A stretch of DNA of 64,000 nt, taken from the NCBI GenBank assembly GCA_013176395.1, contig JABMLP010000026.1, positions 496,001 through 560,000 of the forward strand. Reading direction: 5' to 3'. Numbering within the stretch: the stretch's first letter is position 1; each line of letters opens with the position of its first letter. Made by a program: the position numbers and the translations under genes. Of the stretch, positions 23,183 through 35,069 are shown piece after piece. Below the pieces are notes generated by a model that saw nothing but the letters and a program-made list of their open reading frames with translations, did no database searches and had not been told where the DNA came from. This DNA comes from Venturia oleaginea (taxonomy: Eukaryota > Ascomycota > Dothideomycetes > Venturiales > Venturiaceae).

Positions 23183-24341
23183 ATGGCCGGCACAGAAAAC
23201 CATGGAGAAAGTACGATTCGATTCAAAAAGCGTAGAAAGATTACCCATCAACGACTCCGTAAACGCGACGACAGCGACGACGAAAGCCACCAGAATGTCG
23301 TGCATGATCAACCTCCACCCTCTGTTCCCACCGTCGAAGGGCCAGAGTCACCGATAACGTCGCAATTGGAACAGGATCTTCCCGCGATCATGTCTTTATC
23401 CGAAATCCTGCGCAAAAGACAGGCTGAACAGGCGCAGCGCAAGTTCAAATCCGTCGCCCAAGCAAGCAGCCGCGACCAGAGCCGACGTACCAATACCACA
23501 GCCGTGGAACAAGAGGTGGAATTGACAATAGTCGATATTGCAAAGAGCCGATTTGTCTCAGAAACAGGCAAGATCTTCACACATGATAAGCAGATGTAAG
23601 TTTCGACCGCTGGACTTTGGAGCGTTGTGGTGAGTAGTAGACTGATAACTTAGGGACGCATATGTAGACCGTAAAATGGCTGAACTGTATGGAAATTCCG
23701 CTTCTACCCACACTGCCTCCATGAATGACAATTCAACGACAATGCATGATACAAAGTCTGGACGATATAATGGTGATGTTGAAGATGCGGTTTTCGCTGG
23801 CAAACTCGTTGAGGTGGAATTGGGCGAAAACGCTGAACAAACAGCTGCTCCTCGTATGAAGAAGGAGCCGAGAAAGAGACCAGGTTTAGGACCTGATGGG
23901 AAACCTTGGAGATCAAGAAAGCAGCGGCGTAACAGTGCTGACCTCGCTCGCGACCAACTCGTTGAACAGGTTTTGAAAGAGACGGATATACAATGTAAGT
24001 GTCATCTTCACCAGAAACCCGTAAAGGTCTGTCTAACATGCTGTTTTCCAGTCACCGAAGCCGATAAACCGGACGCTTTCAATGACTTCACAATGGAGGA
24101 ACAAGATTACGCAGATCAACTTACGCGGGACGATCAACCCATCGACGAACTGGTTGCTGCGAAGTGGAGGAATAATTACCTTGCTGCTCAGGCAGATGGG
24201 AAGGTTGTCAGGAAGGTACCTCCGCCGCCTGGCGGTGCGAAGGGAGAAGAGAGGCCAAAGGGTCCTAAATTGGGAGGCAGTAGGATGGCGAGGGCGCAGA
24301 TGAGATTACAAGAAGAAAAGGCAGCGGCTAAGAAGAGGTAG
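23183..24341 (+). CDS. tls1: Tls1/C9orf78 (Hep59) family nuclear protein
   Basis: Exons 23183-23595, 23654-23994 and 24052-24341 give 347 aa. The middle carries the family signature VDIAKSRFVSETGKIFTHDKQM followed by DAYVDRKMAELYG. The flanks are charged and lysine/arginine-rich (FKKRRK, KKEPRKRPG), fitting a nuclear protein. Known members associate with the spliceosome (C9orf78/TSSC4-type partners of Brr2; fission yeast Tls1 affects splicing of telomere-factor transcripts). The second intron (23995-24051, 57 bases) has a clean CTAAC branch site but also an open reading frame in phase. If it were retained it would add a cysteine-rich insert (C-K-C-H ... C-L-T-C-C). No lesion is seen. Confidence 0.85.
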
Positions 24342-26677
24342 CATTTTGTGGAAACATGCATGAACACACAATGTTCCTGGCAGGCTCGAATATGATCCAC
24401 TCCTGGATACGGAGAAGTTTGTGGGATGATCACTTGTCTACAACATTCAATTCAGATGCACATATCTACATATTCATCCGGACAGCAGGTAGATTCCACC
24501 ACTTTGCTCAGCTCTTGACTCGAAGAGGTCCCTCCAATAGAGTTTTGAATCAAAATATCCACCGCCAGCTCCAGCAATAAAGTTACTAGCACCGCCAGCT
24601 GGGGCACATCTGAGAGAGGGCCAGTACTTTTCGGATCCGGCTAACAGTTGTTACAAATACCACTTTCCCAACCTCGAAAAACATCCATCATTACGAACCG
24701 GGCCTCCTAACCATCCACCGACTTACATACCACCAAGATTCTCACCAACAGTAACCTTCATGGTGCGAGTACTACTGTCATAGATAGCTTAGACTGTGCC
24801 ACCGCCTTCGAGATGAGGTAAGATTACGTCCAACTCCACAACCCCATCCCCAACCCCACCAGCAGGAACCTTCAGCGTGGCTTCCGCCACCGGCTGCGAC
24901 GAGTGATGCGGCGGAGCACCTTCGTCTTCCGGGGCTGGACTTCTGTACCCTTTCCACTTCTATTCGTGTTATGAAATGAATGAATGAGACAACATCTGTA
25001 ACCCTTTGAACATGTTCTTTCGCTATAATGTTGATTACTGTTACCAGAGGCTGGCATAGGAGCTCGATCAACCTTGCAGCGCAAACTTGATATCATGCTC
25101 CAGTCGGAGAATCTACCAAAATGAAAAGTATTGATGAGTTGGGCTTAGGGAAAGGTTCACAGCAAGTATTTAGATGCAATATAATGAGTACTTCCAGATC
25201 TTGTAGTCGGGAAATAGGAACCAGCAAAAAGACAAAAACATACAGCAGCGAGGATTCGCTGGTGGTCACCCACCCAACTACTAATTCGCCGATAACAAGC
25301 TTATCTAGGAATGAGCGAACGGGGATTCGAGCTTTCTTGATTCTATGGCCGTATGTGCCTGGTGCGGGTTCCAGTGTGAATTTATGGTGCGTTTGGGGCT
25401 GGGGTTTGATGAAATTTTACCTTGGCGTCGATAACGTCGAGGGGAAGGGAAGCAAAGCTGGACAGTAGAGTATCAATACGCAGAGGTATTTCAAAGAGAT
25501 GGAAGTCGTTTTGTAGAAGTAATGACTAAAGTTACGAGATTGAGGTAATTACTTGCTGGCCTTATCGACTCTGTTCCCGTCCATGGTTAGCCTATCTTTG
25601 ATGGATACTGTTAAGGCAGGATTCAAGAACGCCTGGCAAATAGGCTTTGGGAATAGCAAACATTCATCGTAGCGTTCCGTCCGCAGATGCAATTGCCACT
25701 AACTGGTAATATCAATCGACCAGCCAGGTGCTTTTGACTGGCCAGATCTACGTAGTTCGAAGAAGTCTCTCCAGCGGCCAATTCGTCCAGAATGGATTTT
25801 ATGGGTTAGCCGAAGCAGATGACAAGAGCGATACACTGAGCCTCCATTAGCGCTGATGATCTGATGAGAAGCACAATAGAAGATTGATCTCGATGGAACG
25901 AACGATATCCGCCGCTGACAAGTATAAAACTACGCCTTGCATTACCCAAAATAGAAACTCAAATGGATTGAAGCGGAAAAGGTGAGCCGCTTCGTTCGTC
26001 TTATCGAAAGCTAGACCAATAATTGCTCTGCCACAGTCCGGCCGGTGGCAAATGCAAGGCAGTACACGGGTAGAGAAGTCAGCAATTATGAGGGAATTGG
26101 GTTGAATGTTCCATGGTTGCTTGTCATAATGATCATGTTCGTTCATGGGATCTGGCAACAGCGGCAGTAAGATACACGGTAGGGACCAGATGCTTTCAGC
26201 ATTTCGATAGGTTGTTCTTGTAGAGCTTTCGGGGTCGGTTCGAATAAACAAGGAGAGGGCGAATATGCCTCAGGTCTTTGATGGAAAATTTCAGTCTTGT
26301 CCAGGAGTGCTCGTGTTCGGCCATCAGGAGGATGGTTTGGAGGCTATGCACAATCGGTTTGAACGGCACAACGCCCAAGCTCCCATCGTATCGTGGTGCA
26401 CCCGCTAAAGAAACCGGGTCACTGGGGTCTACAAGGTTGTGGCTCCCCCATGATTATCAGCCCACCCGTAAACTGTGCATACCATCCACTGGCAGTATAT
26501 AAGAAGAGAGAGGCAGTTCTGAAGTCACCACTCCAATATCACCGTCGCCACATCTTGCAACACACCTATTTCCCTATATAACCTCTACGACATCAACAAA
26601 TAAACAATCAACAATCACCATTCATCGTGGCATCCTCTACACACAGCTTACTAGCACCATCGACAAATACCGCAAGA
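24342..26677. other. Long intergenic region, possible eroded gene
   Basis: About 2.3 kb without a supported gene. On the minus strand, 24945-24745 reads like coding sequence (VELDVILPHLEGGG, then after an in-frame TAA, DSSTRTMKVTVGENLGG). A further minus-strand stretch reads FIAGAGGGYFDSKLYW near 24595-24540. These may be pieces of one eroded gene of unknown family. The rest is non-coding. Confidence 0.35.
26496..26503 (+). promoter_or_regulatory. TATA-like box upstream of stomatin gene
   Basis: TATATAAG lies about 180 bases before the chosen ATG and is followed by a C/T- and A-rich stretch typical of fungal transcription starts. It is judged by sequence alone. Confidence 0.4.
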
Positions 26678-27838
26678 ATGTCTGACGGCTCAACCTCCAA
26701 AGCTCCTCTAAATGGCAACCACCGCGAACCAGACGCGCCTCTCATCAAAGTGCAACCGCCTCGTCGCGAAGACCTTCAACCATCATACAGTCAAACAATT
26801 CAGCCGGATACTGACGATGACCCTTCCCACGGCTGGTACGGTGGAATGATCAATACCTTGGGTTCGGTCATTGGATCTTGTGGAGCTGTTCCTTGCTGCA
26901 TCATCTGCCCGAATCCATACAGACCGGTCGAGCAAGGCAATGTGGGCTTGGTTACACGATTCGGACGATTCGCCAGAGCCGTCGATCCAGGTTTGGTCAA
27001 GGTCAATCCTCTTTCTGAGAGGTTGATCCAAATCGATGTCAAGATTCAGATCGTTGGTATGTAAAGTTTTGAGACGCTATGTGATTCCGTGCTAACATCT
27101 TAAAAGAGGTCCCGCGCCAGGTCTGTATGACCAAGGACAATGTCTCGCTCTTCCTCACTTCTGTCATCTACTACCGCATCACTTCGCCCCACAAGGCCGC
27201 ATTCGGTATCTCCAACATTAGACAGGCCTTGATTGAGCGTACCCAAACCACGTTGCGCCACGTCGTAGGATCCCGCATCCTTCAGGACATTATCGAGCGC
27301 CGTGAAGAGATTGCCCAGGACATCCGTACCATCGTTGAGGATGTGGCCAAACACTGGGGTGTCGAGGTCGAGAGCATGTTGATCAAGGACATGATTTTCA
27401 GCGAGGATCTGCAAGACAGTTTGTCCATGGCTGCCCAGGCCAAGCGAACTGGTGAGGCCAAGGTCATTGCTGCGCGCGCTGAAGTTGAGTCTGCCAAATT
27501 GATGAGACAGGCCGCCGATATCTTGAGCAGCGCCCCTGCTATGCAGATCAGGTATGTTTTGCGATGTTATCCCCTAGAATTAAACTTGTACTAACCTCAT
27601 CCCCAGATACCTCGAAGCCATGCAACAAATGGCCAAGTCTGCCAACAGCAAGGTCATTTTCTTGCCTGCCACCAACCAGACTGTTCAGGAACAATTCGCC
27701 GACGCCGCTGCACATCATGGCGAGCCAGGTCCATCGAGGAGCCCAATGGGTATCTCAAGCAGCGCTGGAAACGAGTACGGATCGCAAAATCTTGGCTTCC
27801 AGAGTGCCATCAACTCCAACGTGATTGAGCATATGTAA
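26678..27838 (+). CDS. Stomatin-like SPFH domain protein
   Basis: Exons 26678-27056, 27107-27551 and 27607-27838 give 351 aa. After a disordered N-terminus there is a short hydrophobic, cysteine-containing segment (GSVIGSCGAVPCCIICPNPY, a likely hairpin membrane anchor with possible acylation sites). The SPFH domain follows (about residues 90-270): QGNVGLVTRFGRF, VCMTKDNVSLFLTSVIYYRI, GSRILQDIIERREEIAQDI and the alanine-rich helix AKLMRQAADILSSAPAMQIRYLEAM. Stomatins form oligomers on the inner face of membranes and organise membrane microdomains. The introns carry textbook TACTAAC or GCTAAC branch sites. The ATG at 26678 is the first in frame. Confidence 0.9.
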
Positions 27839-28816
27839 ATGCTTCATCGTGTTCTACTGTTTTCGGATATGAACGCCAATGCCCTATGGACGGTGGTTAA
27901 TGAAGGATAGGTCGTGGTAATGAGGTGTTCAGGCTTAGGGTTCTGCTTTTTTATGCTCATTATGATACCCTGCCTCACCTACTCTCGCTGCCCTTGCGGC
28001 TCATGTATACTCATACCATAGTGTTTAGTTGTGATCAAAATGAAAAGTTTTGCTCTAATCAAGCCTGATGCGATGCATGTTCTTTACCCATCCAAAAAGA
28101 GCTGGGACTCCAAAAAAAGGATTTGCAACTCGAAATCAAAATCAAAGATATTCTTTGTTGAAGAAGAACGGGCCATCATAGAAAATGGCTTGGAAGTCGG
28201 AGAGATAGGTGTCGGATTTTCAAAACTACACAATATTGACCAGATTTCTCTCCGAGATGCCATTCTATTCACTTCTTTTGCCTCCTAGTTCTTCCCACTC
28301 CATTGATCAACTTCAGGCGCGACTGTAGGTGAACCTGGGGCACAGCCCGGTAGCTTGCTAGCCTTTGCTTCCAATACCGCCCGATTTATTTTGGGCTTTA
28401 CACACCAATAATCAGTAATGCCTGAAAACCTAGTTAGTATGTATATCAGAGGTGGTAAATAGTAGTTAGTATAGACTTACCACACACTCCTATTTACTCG
28501 CATACTAGCGGTTTACAGCATGGCCCGTACTACCTTGAGATCTTGCACCCTGATGCACAAAGCACAATAAATGACCGGTCCGTCATCGGAAAGCTTGCAT
28601 TTCACAGTTCGAGATCTAATAATGCGTACCCCGTAGCTTGTAGGAGGTAGCGTGTCTGAGGCCTAGGGCTCGCAAATCGACAGTATGCCGCTTAAGCAGA
28701 AATTCTCCGCTTGTTTGGGGGGAAGTGCGGACATTAAGACGCGTGAATTTGAGATTGATTCCAACGTACTGCCATTTTTCCGACTGAGATTGATTCCAAG
28801 CTGACAATCTTCAAAG
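27839..28816. other. Intergenic
   Basis: About 980 bases, AT-rich, with only short frames that match nothing known. This is the 5' flank of the acyl-CoA oxidase remnant. Confidence 0.5.
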
Positions 28817-31107
28817 ATGCCCGATTTTACAGATAATCTCAAATTCTCTTACGAGGGAGGGGCGATTTTGAAGCAGGAGAGAGAACGATCGTCGATATCC
28901 GTGGACGAGTTATCGCAACACCTACTATCTCGAGATAATTTCCTTCCGCGTCAAAAGAGAATTGTCCCTATCCTGGAACGCGAGCCACTGTTTAACAAGA
29001 GGCAGCAATTGAATCTGTCTCGTCCGGAACGTTATCACCTTGGCCTGGCAAGAGCGAAAGCATTACGTCGGCTCGTTAAGAAGCATGGGTGGGATCTTGA
29101 TGATTATAGAATGGCGGAGTATCTTGTGGATGAGATGTCTCCATATCATCTGCATATGACTATGTTTGCCACGACAGTCAAAGAGCAAGGCAGCGATGAG
29201 CAGAGTAAGTATTGGCTGCCGAAGATCTAGAGCTGGAAGATTCTTGGGGCTTATGCTCAAACTGAGATGGGTCATGGGAGTAATGCTAGAGGTATTGAAC
29301 TGCAAGCTAAGTACGACTTGAAGACGAAGGAGTTCATCATTCACAGCCCATACCTTACTGCAAGCAAATGGTGGAACGGAACGATGGGAAGAACAGCCAC
29401 GCATGCTATCGTAATTGCACAGCTGCTTCTTCCTGAGATGAGAACGCCCAATCTTGATGAGGGAACTGACGCAGAAATCAAGTACAAATCGCAGGGACCG
29501 CATCCTTTCATTGTACAGATTCGGGACACCAAAATACATCAACCATTGGAAGGAATTGCTGTTGGAGATATAGGGCCGAAATATGGGTACACCTCGATGG
29601 ACAATGGCTACATACTCTTCAATAATTTCCGCATAACGCACAACGCCCTCCTATCAAGATACGCCAAGGTCGATCCAAATACGGATGCGTTCAAGAAGGA
29701 AGGACACCCAGGACTCATTTATGGATCGCTAACCAACGTTCGGGCCAATATCGTGATGCATTCAAGACTGATCCTCGCAAGAGCCGTCACAATCGCGGTT
29801 CGCTATACCTTAATCCGAAAATAGTTTAAGGATCGAGATGCTCCCAGCGATACTGCGCCTGAAATGGCAGTTCTTGATTACCCCACCGTACAGATTCGAA
29901 TTTTGCCACTTCTTACCACTACATTTGCTCTACATTACACCGGGGAGGCAATGTACAACCTGTACTACACCTCGAGAGAAGCTATTGAAAAGGGTGATTT
30001 CAGCTCGATAGCAGAGCTGCATAGCACTTCTTCTGGGCTGAAGAGTCTTTGCACGACATATGCTGCGAACGGCATTGGCAAGCAGTCCCGCTTTCCTACC
30101 AGATACTTGACTGACTCGGAGTAGAAACTTGTCGAGGGGCCATGGGTGGCCATGGGTGGCCATGGGTTTGGCGATGGCAGTGGATTGATCGGCATCAATA
30201 ATGAGTGCGTATACTTTTTTCGAGGCAATTACTCTACTGACAGTATGCTAGCTATCTTTCCAAGCCCACGGTGGAAGGAGACAACTGAATGATTACGCAG
30301 CAAGTGGCAAGTTATCTTATCAAGAAGATGACCAGTGCTGTTCAAAATCCGTCGAAGAATTCAGCCGATCCGACAGACGGACTCTTCAAGCAATACTTGA
30401 GCGGCAAAAATAGCAAATCACTTCAGGATATCATTTGTAATAGTCGAATCAATAACGATGCGATCATAGAGGCGTTCAGGTGGAGGGCAGCTGATCTGGT
30501 ATACCTGGTATTTATTTTTCCCAGTGTGCGATGCTAACAAACACGATCTAGAGCTATCAGGCATATCACGCACGGACAGTTGAGAAGAGGCATTGGAACA
30601 GTCTCCTCATACAGCTACACAAGCTGAGCAATGGTCAATATGAAAAACCTGAAGTACTCAGGCGTGGCTTTGTTTAACCTGATATTAGCTTACTCTGAAA
30701 TGGTTCTGGTCGTTAACTTTCACAAAGCTCTCCACTCATCGCCCCTCTCGACGCAAACAGCAAAAACAGTGAGCCATCTCTTCCAGCTTTACGCAGACGC
30801 TCGCACTTTCTCCACAACGAAGGCTGTAACTTCATCATCTCTCGACGCCCTTTCCGACGAAATTCTAGTTCTGATGAAAGAGAAGATTCGGCCTCATGCA
30901 GTAAAATTGGTGGATAGCTGGACATTGCCAGATTACATCCTAGACTCAGCACTTGGCCGGTATGATGGAAAGGTCTATGAAGATCTCTTTGACCGTGCAC
31001 ATCGGCAGAACCCTTTGAACAAGACGATTTTCAATGTTGATTGGGAGAGCGATGAGATTGTGAAAGGAAGTGGGGATGGCGGATGGCATTTGCTTGCCAA
31101 ATTGTAG
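28817..31107 (+). pseudogene. Peroxisomal acyl-CoA oxidase, disrupted
   Basis: Full-length homology to acyl-CoA oxidase, the FAD enzyme opening peroxisomal beta-oxidation: MPDFTDNLKF start, LNLSRPERYHLGLARAKALR, AYAQTEMGHGSN, FKDRDAPSD, MGGHGFG (after correcting the frame). The C-terminal AKL is a PTS1 signal. The introns are intact: 30078-30124 (GC donor), 30205-30251, 30499-30551 and 30634-30688. The coding sequence is broken by TAG at 29228 (after YWLPKI), TAG at 29822 (where relatives have RRQFKD), TGA at 30286 (where relatives have the Trp of NWMITQQ), and a tandem duplication of CATGGGTGGC (30141-30160) that shifts the frame in the catalytic loop. Preserved introns with point lesions suggest recent decay. 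It lies upstream of a Zn2Cys6 regulator and an enoyl-CoA hydratase on the same strand. Confidence 0.93.
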
Positions 31108-31391
31108 CTTTGGAACGAAAGGCATTATGCTAGCACAATCGATATCTCAATACATCTAGATGATGCCGATGCCGATTATGAATAAATTTTCAATTCTGGA
31201 TAACTTTTCCCAATGTCTCGTGACTTGGCATGTTCCACTTTTCGTGGATCGGATCAGCGTTCACCGCCAGCATCTTTCTTTCCTCCGCATCCGAAGACAT
31301 CAATCTTAGCCTTCAATGGACTCGTCTTGATCCACGTCTAACGAAGTACCTCTCGAGGTGAAAATGATCCGCACGCAGTATACGGAGCAAA

Positions 31392-33424
31392 ATGGCATCA
31401 GCTGTTCGACCTGCACGAGCAGCAAAAGCTTGCGTAATCTGCCATAAGAAAAAGATCAAATGTGATCTAGATATCACAGAAGGAAAACAATGCTCGCCGT
31501 GTATCCGTGATGAATACGAATGCCGTCCGCGGGAACGAAAAAGAAAACGGACATACACACTCGACAGCGAATCACCTCCTCCGAAAATTAGTCGGGGGAG
31601 CACTCTTCTATCACCAAATTCCGGTGATTCGCAAGTCGGCGGGACAAAGCTGGCACCAAACCTGAGCAAGACCGATGCTTCGTATCAAGCATCATCCAGT
31701 GCAAATGGAGCTTTCAGCCAGCCTGCTGCTGCTTCGACATACACTGGTTTCTCTGTACGAGCTATGAAGATACCTCGGAAACCACGAATGCGACTCCAGG
31801 AGCTGTTTCTTCAACAGCACGACCAGGAACTGGATATACGAATACAAATGCATCCTACCTAGGAAGATCGGAGTACATAGAAGCCATCAACGATGAGGAG
31901 GAAACGCCTCCGCACTCGACTCGTGGGCTGTCAGCTCAAGATCTGGAAATCTTGGAAATCCAGGGTGCTTTTGAGATGCCCATACGAGCATACCGCGAAA
32001 GTCTGATTGATCATTTTTGGACGAGATGTTGGCCGTGGACGCCGATTGTCGAGCGGAGTTGGATTGAGGGACGATCACAGAACGATACCTCAATCCTTTT
32101 GTTGCAGGGAATGATGTTGGCTGGTAGTAGGGTTTCATCTTCTCCTGTTACCTACAGCCTGTCAGGAGATTTCTACAACAAAGGGAAAATGTTGTTTTGG
32201 GTGGGAGCTGAGAGGGACCCGATGATCATGTGCGTGGGTGCGTTGCTGCTGAATTGGTGGAATCCGGAAGGTCCAGAACATTTTTCGATCGACACCAGCG
32301 GATTTTGGCTACGCATTGCTGTGGGGCTGGCCTATCAAATTGGGCTACACCGGGAGCCTCAAAACAAACCAGATGCAGCGATCAGGCGAAGACTGTGGTG
32401 GTCAATCGTCACGAGAGACTGCTTGATAAATGCTGGACATGGACGACCTCGAGCCATATCACTCCCAAAAACAGATGTGTTACCGCCTTCAGTCCGAGAC
32501 TTTGAGGGAGATATGAATTCTTTCCATTTGTTCTCGGCCTATGTTGGAATATCCATGATTCTCAGCGATCTCACACAGTGCTTCTTACAGAAAGGGCAAT
32601 TCACGGAGAACAAATCTGGCATCGATGATCGAACCTTTCGATGGATGAAGACTTTACCCGAAAGCTTGCAACTCTGTTATCCTCAGAACAGCCGACCTCT
32701 CAGAGCTTACAGTTTCGAGGCGCGGCAGCTTCACGTCCAGTATTTTACCTCTGTCATCATTTTGAACAAGTCAGTACCGCCGAGTACTACGCCGTCGTCT
32801 GCATCACTACTGGCTTCGTCATTTGTCGCAGGAGTATTCGAGGACTTCCTCGTTCGAGATGAGCTCCGCTATCTTGGACCAATCTTTACATTCTACCTCC
32901 TCGCAGCAGGCGTATGTCTTCTCTCCAGCTACAGATACGCAGGTCTCTGGCATCTGGCTGAGAAAGACCTCCAAGTCATCATCAAATCTCAAGAGGAACT
33001 CGGAAAGCGATGGCCATCAGCAATCGGTTCGCTTAAGAGGATCACCGACGTGCGAGAAAAAGTCTCGAAAAGCCAGCGTTCTACCTACTTTCCCGAGAAC
33101 AATCTCACACCAGAACAAATGCAATTCTTCGACGGCTTTGGCGCAGATCTATGCAGGAGCTGGGACGTTCTTAACCACAATTCCAATGCGCAACGCCAGC
33201 CTTCTGCCGCACGAGATATAATGACTGCCGGCATTTTGCAAGAGCTACGAGCACCTGGTGGACTGTACGCTAAATCTCCACAAGAGGGCCCGGGTATTGA
33301 TGGTTCGAATACGATTGGATTGGACGCTCAATTGCTTGATGGACAAGTCTCTCTGGATCACTATGGTGGGATTGGAAATTGGCTCTTCAATGATTGGGAG
33401 CACGGCAATGGCGCTTTTTGGTAA
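31392..33424 (+). pseudogene. Zn2Cys6 transcription factor, probable frameshift
   Basis: The N-terminus holds a fungal binuclear zinc cluster (ACVICHKKKIKCD, then CSPC and YEC; spacing C-x2-C-x6-C-x10-C-x2-C-x6-C) and a basic linker RERKRKR. The larger part (from about 31780) is a fungal_trans regulatory domain with LIDHFWTRCWPWTPIV, FWLRIAVGLAYQIGLHREP and RRRLWWSIVTRD. It resembles regulators of the FarA/CTF1 type that respond to fatty acids or cutin monomers, a tentative placement. The reading frame changes between about 31745 and 31768. Upstream coding runs in one frame to about STYTGFS; downstream it resumes as YEDTSETTNA and NASYLGRSEYIEA in another. No GT-AG pair of plausible size reconciles them. 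The position between two fatty-acid oxidation genes suggests a pathway-specific regulator. Confidence 0.75.
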
Positions 33425-33774
33425 AGATTTTGGACGCCTATGGAATACTTTCGACGTCTTCAGATTGAGTATTTATCCGACTTATCAACAGACTTCGGAC
33501 AGCCGCTGTGAGCACGAGAGGACGCGTAGCCTTACAGCGGGAGTACCCGTCACCTAGGGGTCTTTGCCGCATTTACCGAGAAGTGCCGTTTGTGGGGAAA
33601 TGGCGGGGATGAAACAGACACAGCTCTGGTGAACGACACAGCTCAAGCTCAAAATATTTGGAAATCAAGTGCTTTTGTCAATTTCATACGCCGACTGCTC
33701 TCAAAGAAGGCACATGTCTCCAATCCTCCCCGCATCAAACACACAACAGAGACCCGCACTCAATACCGCTTACA
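33425..33774. other. Intergenic
   Basis: This is the 3' flank of the regulator and the promoter of the hydratase remnant. No gene is seen. Confidence 0.5.
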
Positions 33775-34627
33775 ATGTCCTACCCGAACTTAACAATCGA
33801 CTGTCAGGATAGCAATATCTATGTCATTACCATGCGAAAACTTCCAGAAAACCGATTGAATGTTGTATTCGCGCAGGAGATAATAAGAGCACTACGAGAT
33901 ATAGAAACACACCTAGGAAAAGATGCAGAAGGTGCAGTAATTATCAGAGGGAGTGATGCGAAATTCTTTTGCACTGCAAGTCAAGCATTTTCCTTCGATC
34001 TCCATCTCTCTCCTTCACAAACGTCAAATTCCAAGTCACCAATTCGGCGAGCCCAATTGGCCTCCTGACCATGGCAGAACTCAATGCTGACACCACGCAA
34101 GGGCCTAGAACTAGACGAGAGCGACACAAATCCCTTCGCCAATAGCGACGGTTTCTACCCCCTCCTCTCCACCCTAATGGACTACCCACACCCCACCATC
34201 GCTCTTATAACAGGCCACGTCTTCGGTGGCGGCTGCCCATTCGCACTCTCCCACGATTATCGTATAATGAATCTCGAAACGAGGATTTCTCTCTATGCCC
34301 CCCGTTAATCTCGGTCTACACTTCGATGGCATTGGGTCGCTTCCGAGATTGAAGCTGAGGCCGCAGGTTGCGAGGAAGATGCTGTTGGAGGCACACAAGT
34401 GGACCGGCAAGCAGGCATTGGAAGATGGAATTGTGGATGAAATTTCTGAGCCGGAAGAGATGCTTGACAAAGCAATTGAGTTAGGCAAGAGAGTGAGAGG
34501 GAGGGCAAAGATGGGAGTATTCTCACTCTTGAGAAACGAGCTATGGGGTGAAGCGGGCGAGAAGTTTAGGAGGATTAGTTATGTACATGGACGGAGGACG
34601 GGTGAGCCTGCGAAGGCGAAGATCTGA
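33775..34627 (+). pseudogene. Enoyl-CoA hydratase/isomerase, frameshifted
   Basis: A crotonase-fold protein. Exon 1 (33775-33975) begins MSYPNLTIDCQ and ends SDAKFFCT. A 126-base GC-AG intron (GCAAGT donor, 33976-34101) leads to exon 2, starting GLELDESDTNPF. The oxyanion-hole region ITGHVFGGGCPFALSHDYRIMN is present. Between about 34273 and 34293 the frame changes: the next conserved block (SMPPVNLGLHFDGIGSLPR) is in another frame and runs to AKAKI at 34627. One small indel explains it. Relatives hydrate or isomerise enoyl-CoA in peroxisomal or mitochondrial beta-oxidation. AKI at the C-terminus is a weak PTS1 at best. It is the third damaged gene in a row on this strand. Confidence 0.85.
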
Positions 34628-35069
34628 GTAAAATGAAAGCTGAACAGTGATGGTGGAGACGTTTCATTCCTGATACATTTCTAATCTAGTATATATTCCG
34701 CTATGAGGCCGCCTGTAGCCTTGGGAATTAGGCAACAATACATGGATTCGGTGAAGCGAGTATAGTGAATCTTACTGTCTCGCTGCGACTCAAAAACGTA
34801 TCATGATCCAATCAATATCGATTCATGGTGAGGGTGTGAGCAGTAAAGATATGCAAGGCTGACGGATCGACACGATAGTTATCCGCTTTCGAGATGGTGC
34901 ATGGCCCCCAACTCCAAGCCACAGTGTAGGCACGAGGTGCTCAGCAAAGGACGCAGAAGGCAGAAGGCAGAGGCCATATTGAGCCTCTTTGGAGTATAAA
35001 TCACCATGCCGCACCTCTAATAGTAATCGTATCCATCAACTCTGGCTTGGTGTAACGAGTCGTAAAACC
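34628..35069. other. Intergenic, CorA-like promoter
   Basis: No gene is seen. A TATAAAT motif (34994-35000) stands about 70 bases before the CorA-like start codon. Confidence 0.5.

Noticed and set aside
28817..34627. Interpretation of the oxidase-regulator-hydratase trio as a toxin or polyketide biosynthetic cluster
   Set aside because: No synthase, acyl-activating enzyme, transporter or P450 lies nearby; lipid catabolism is the simpler reading.
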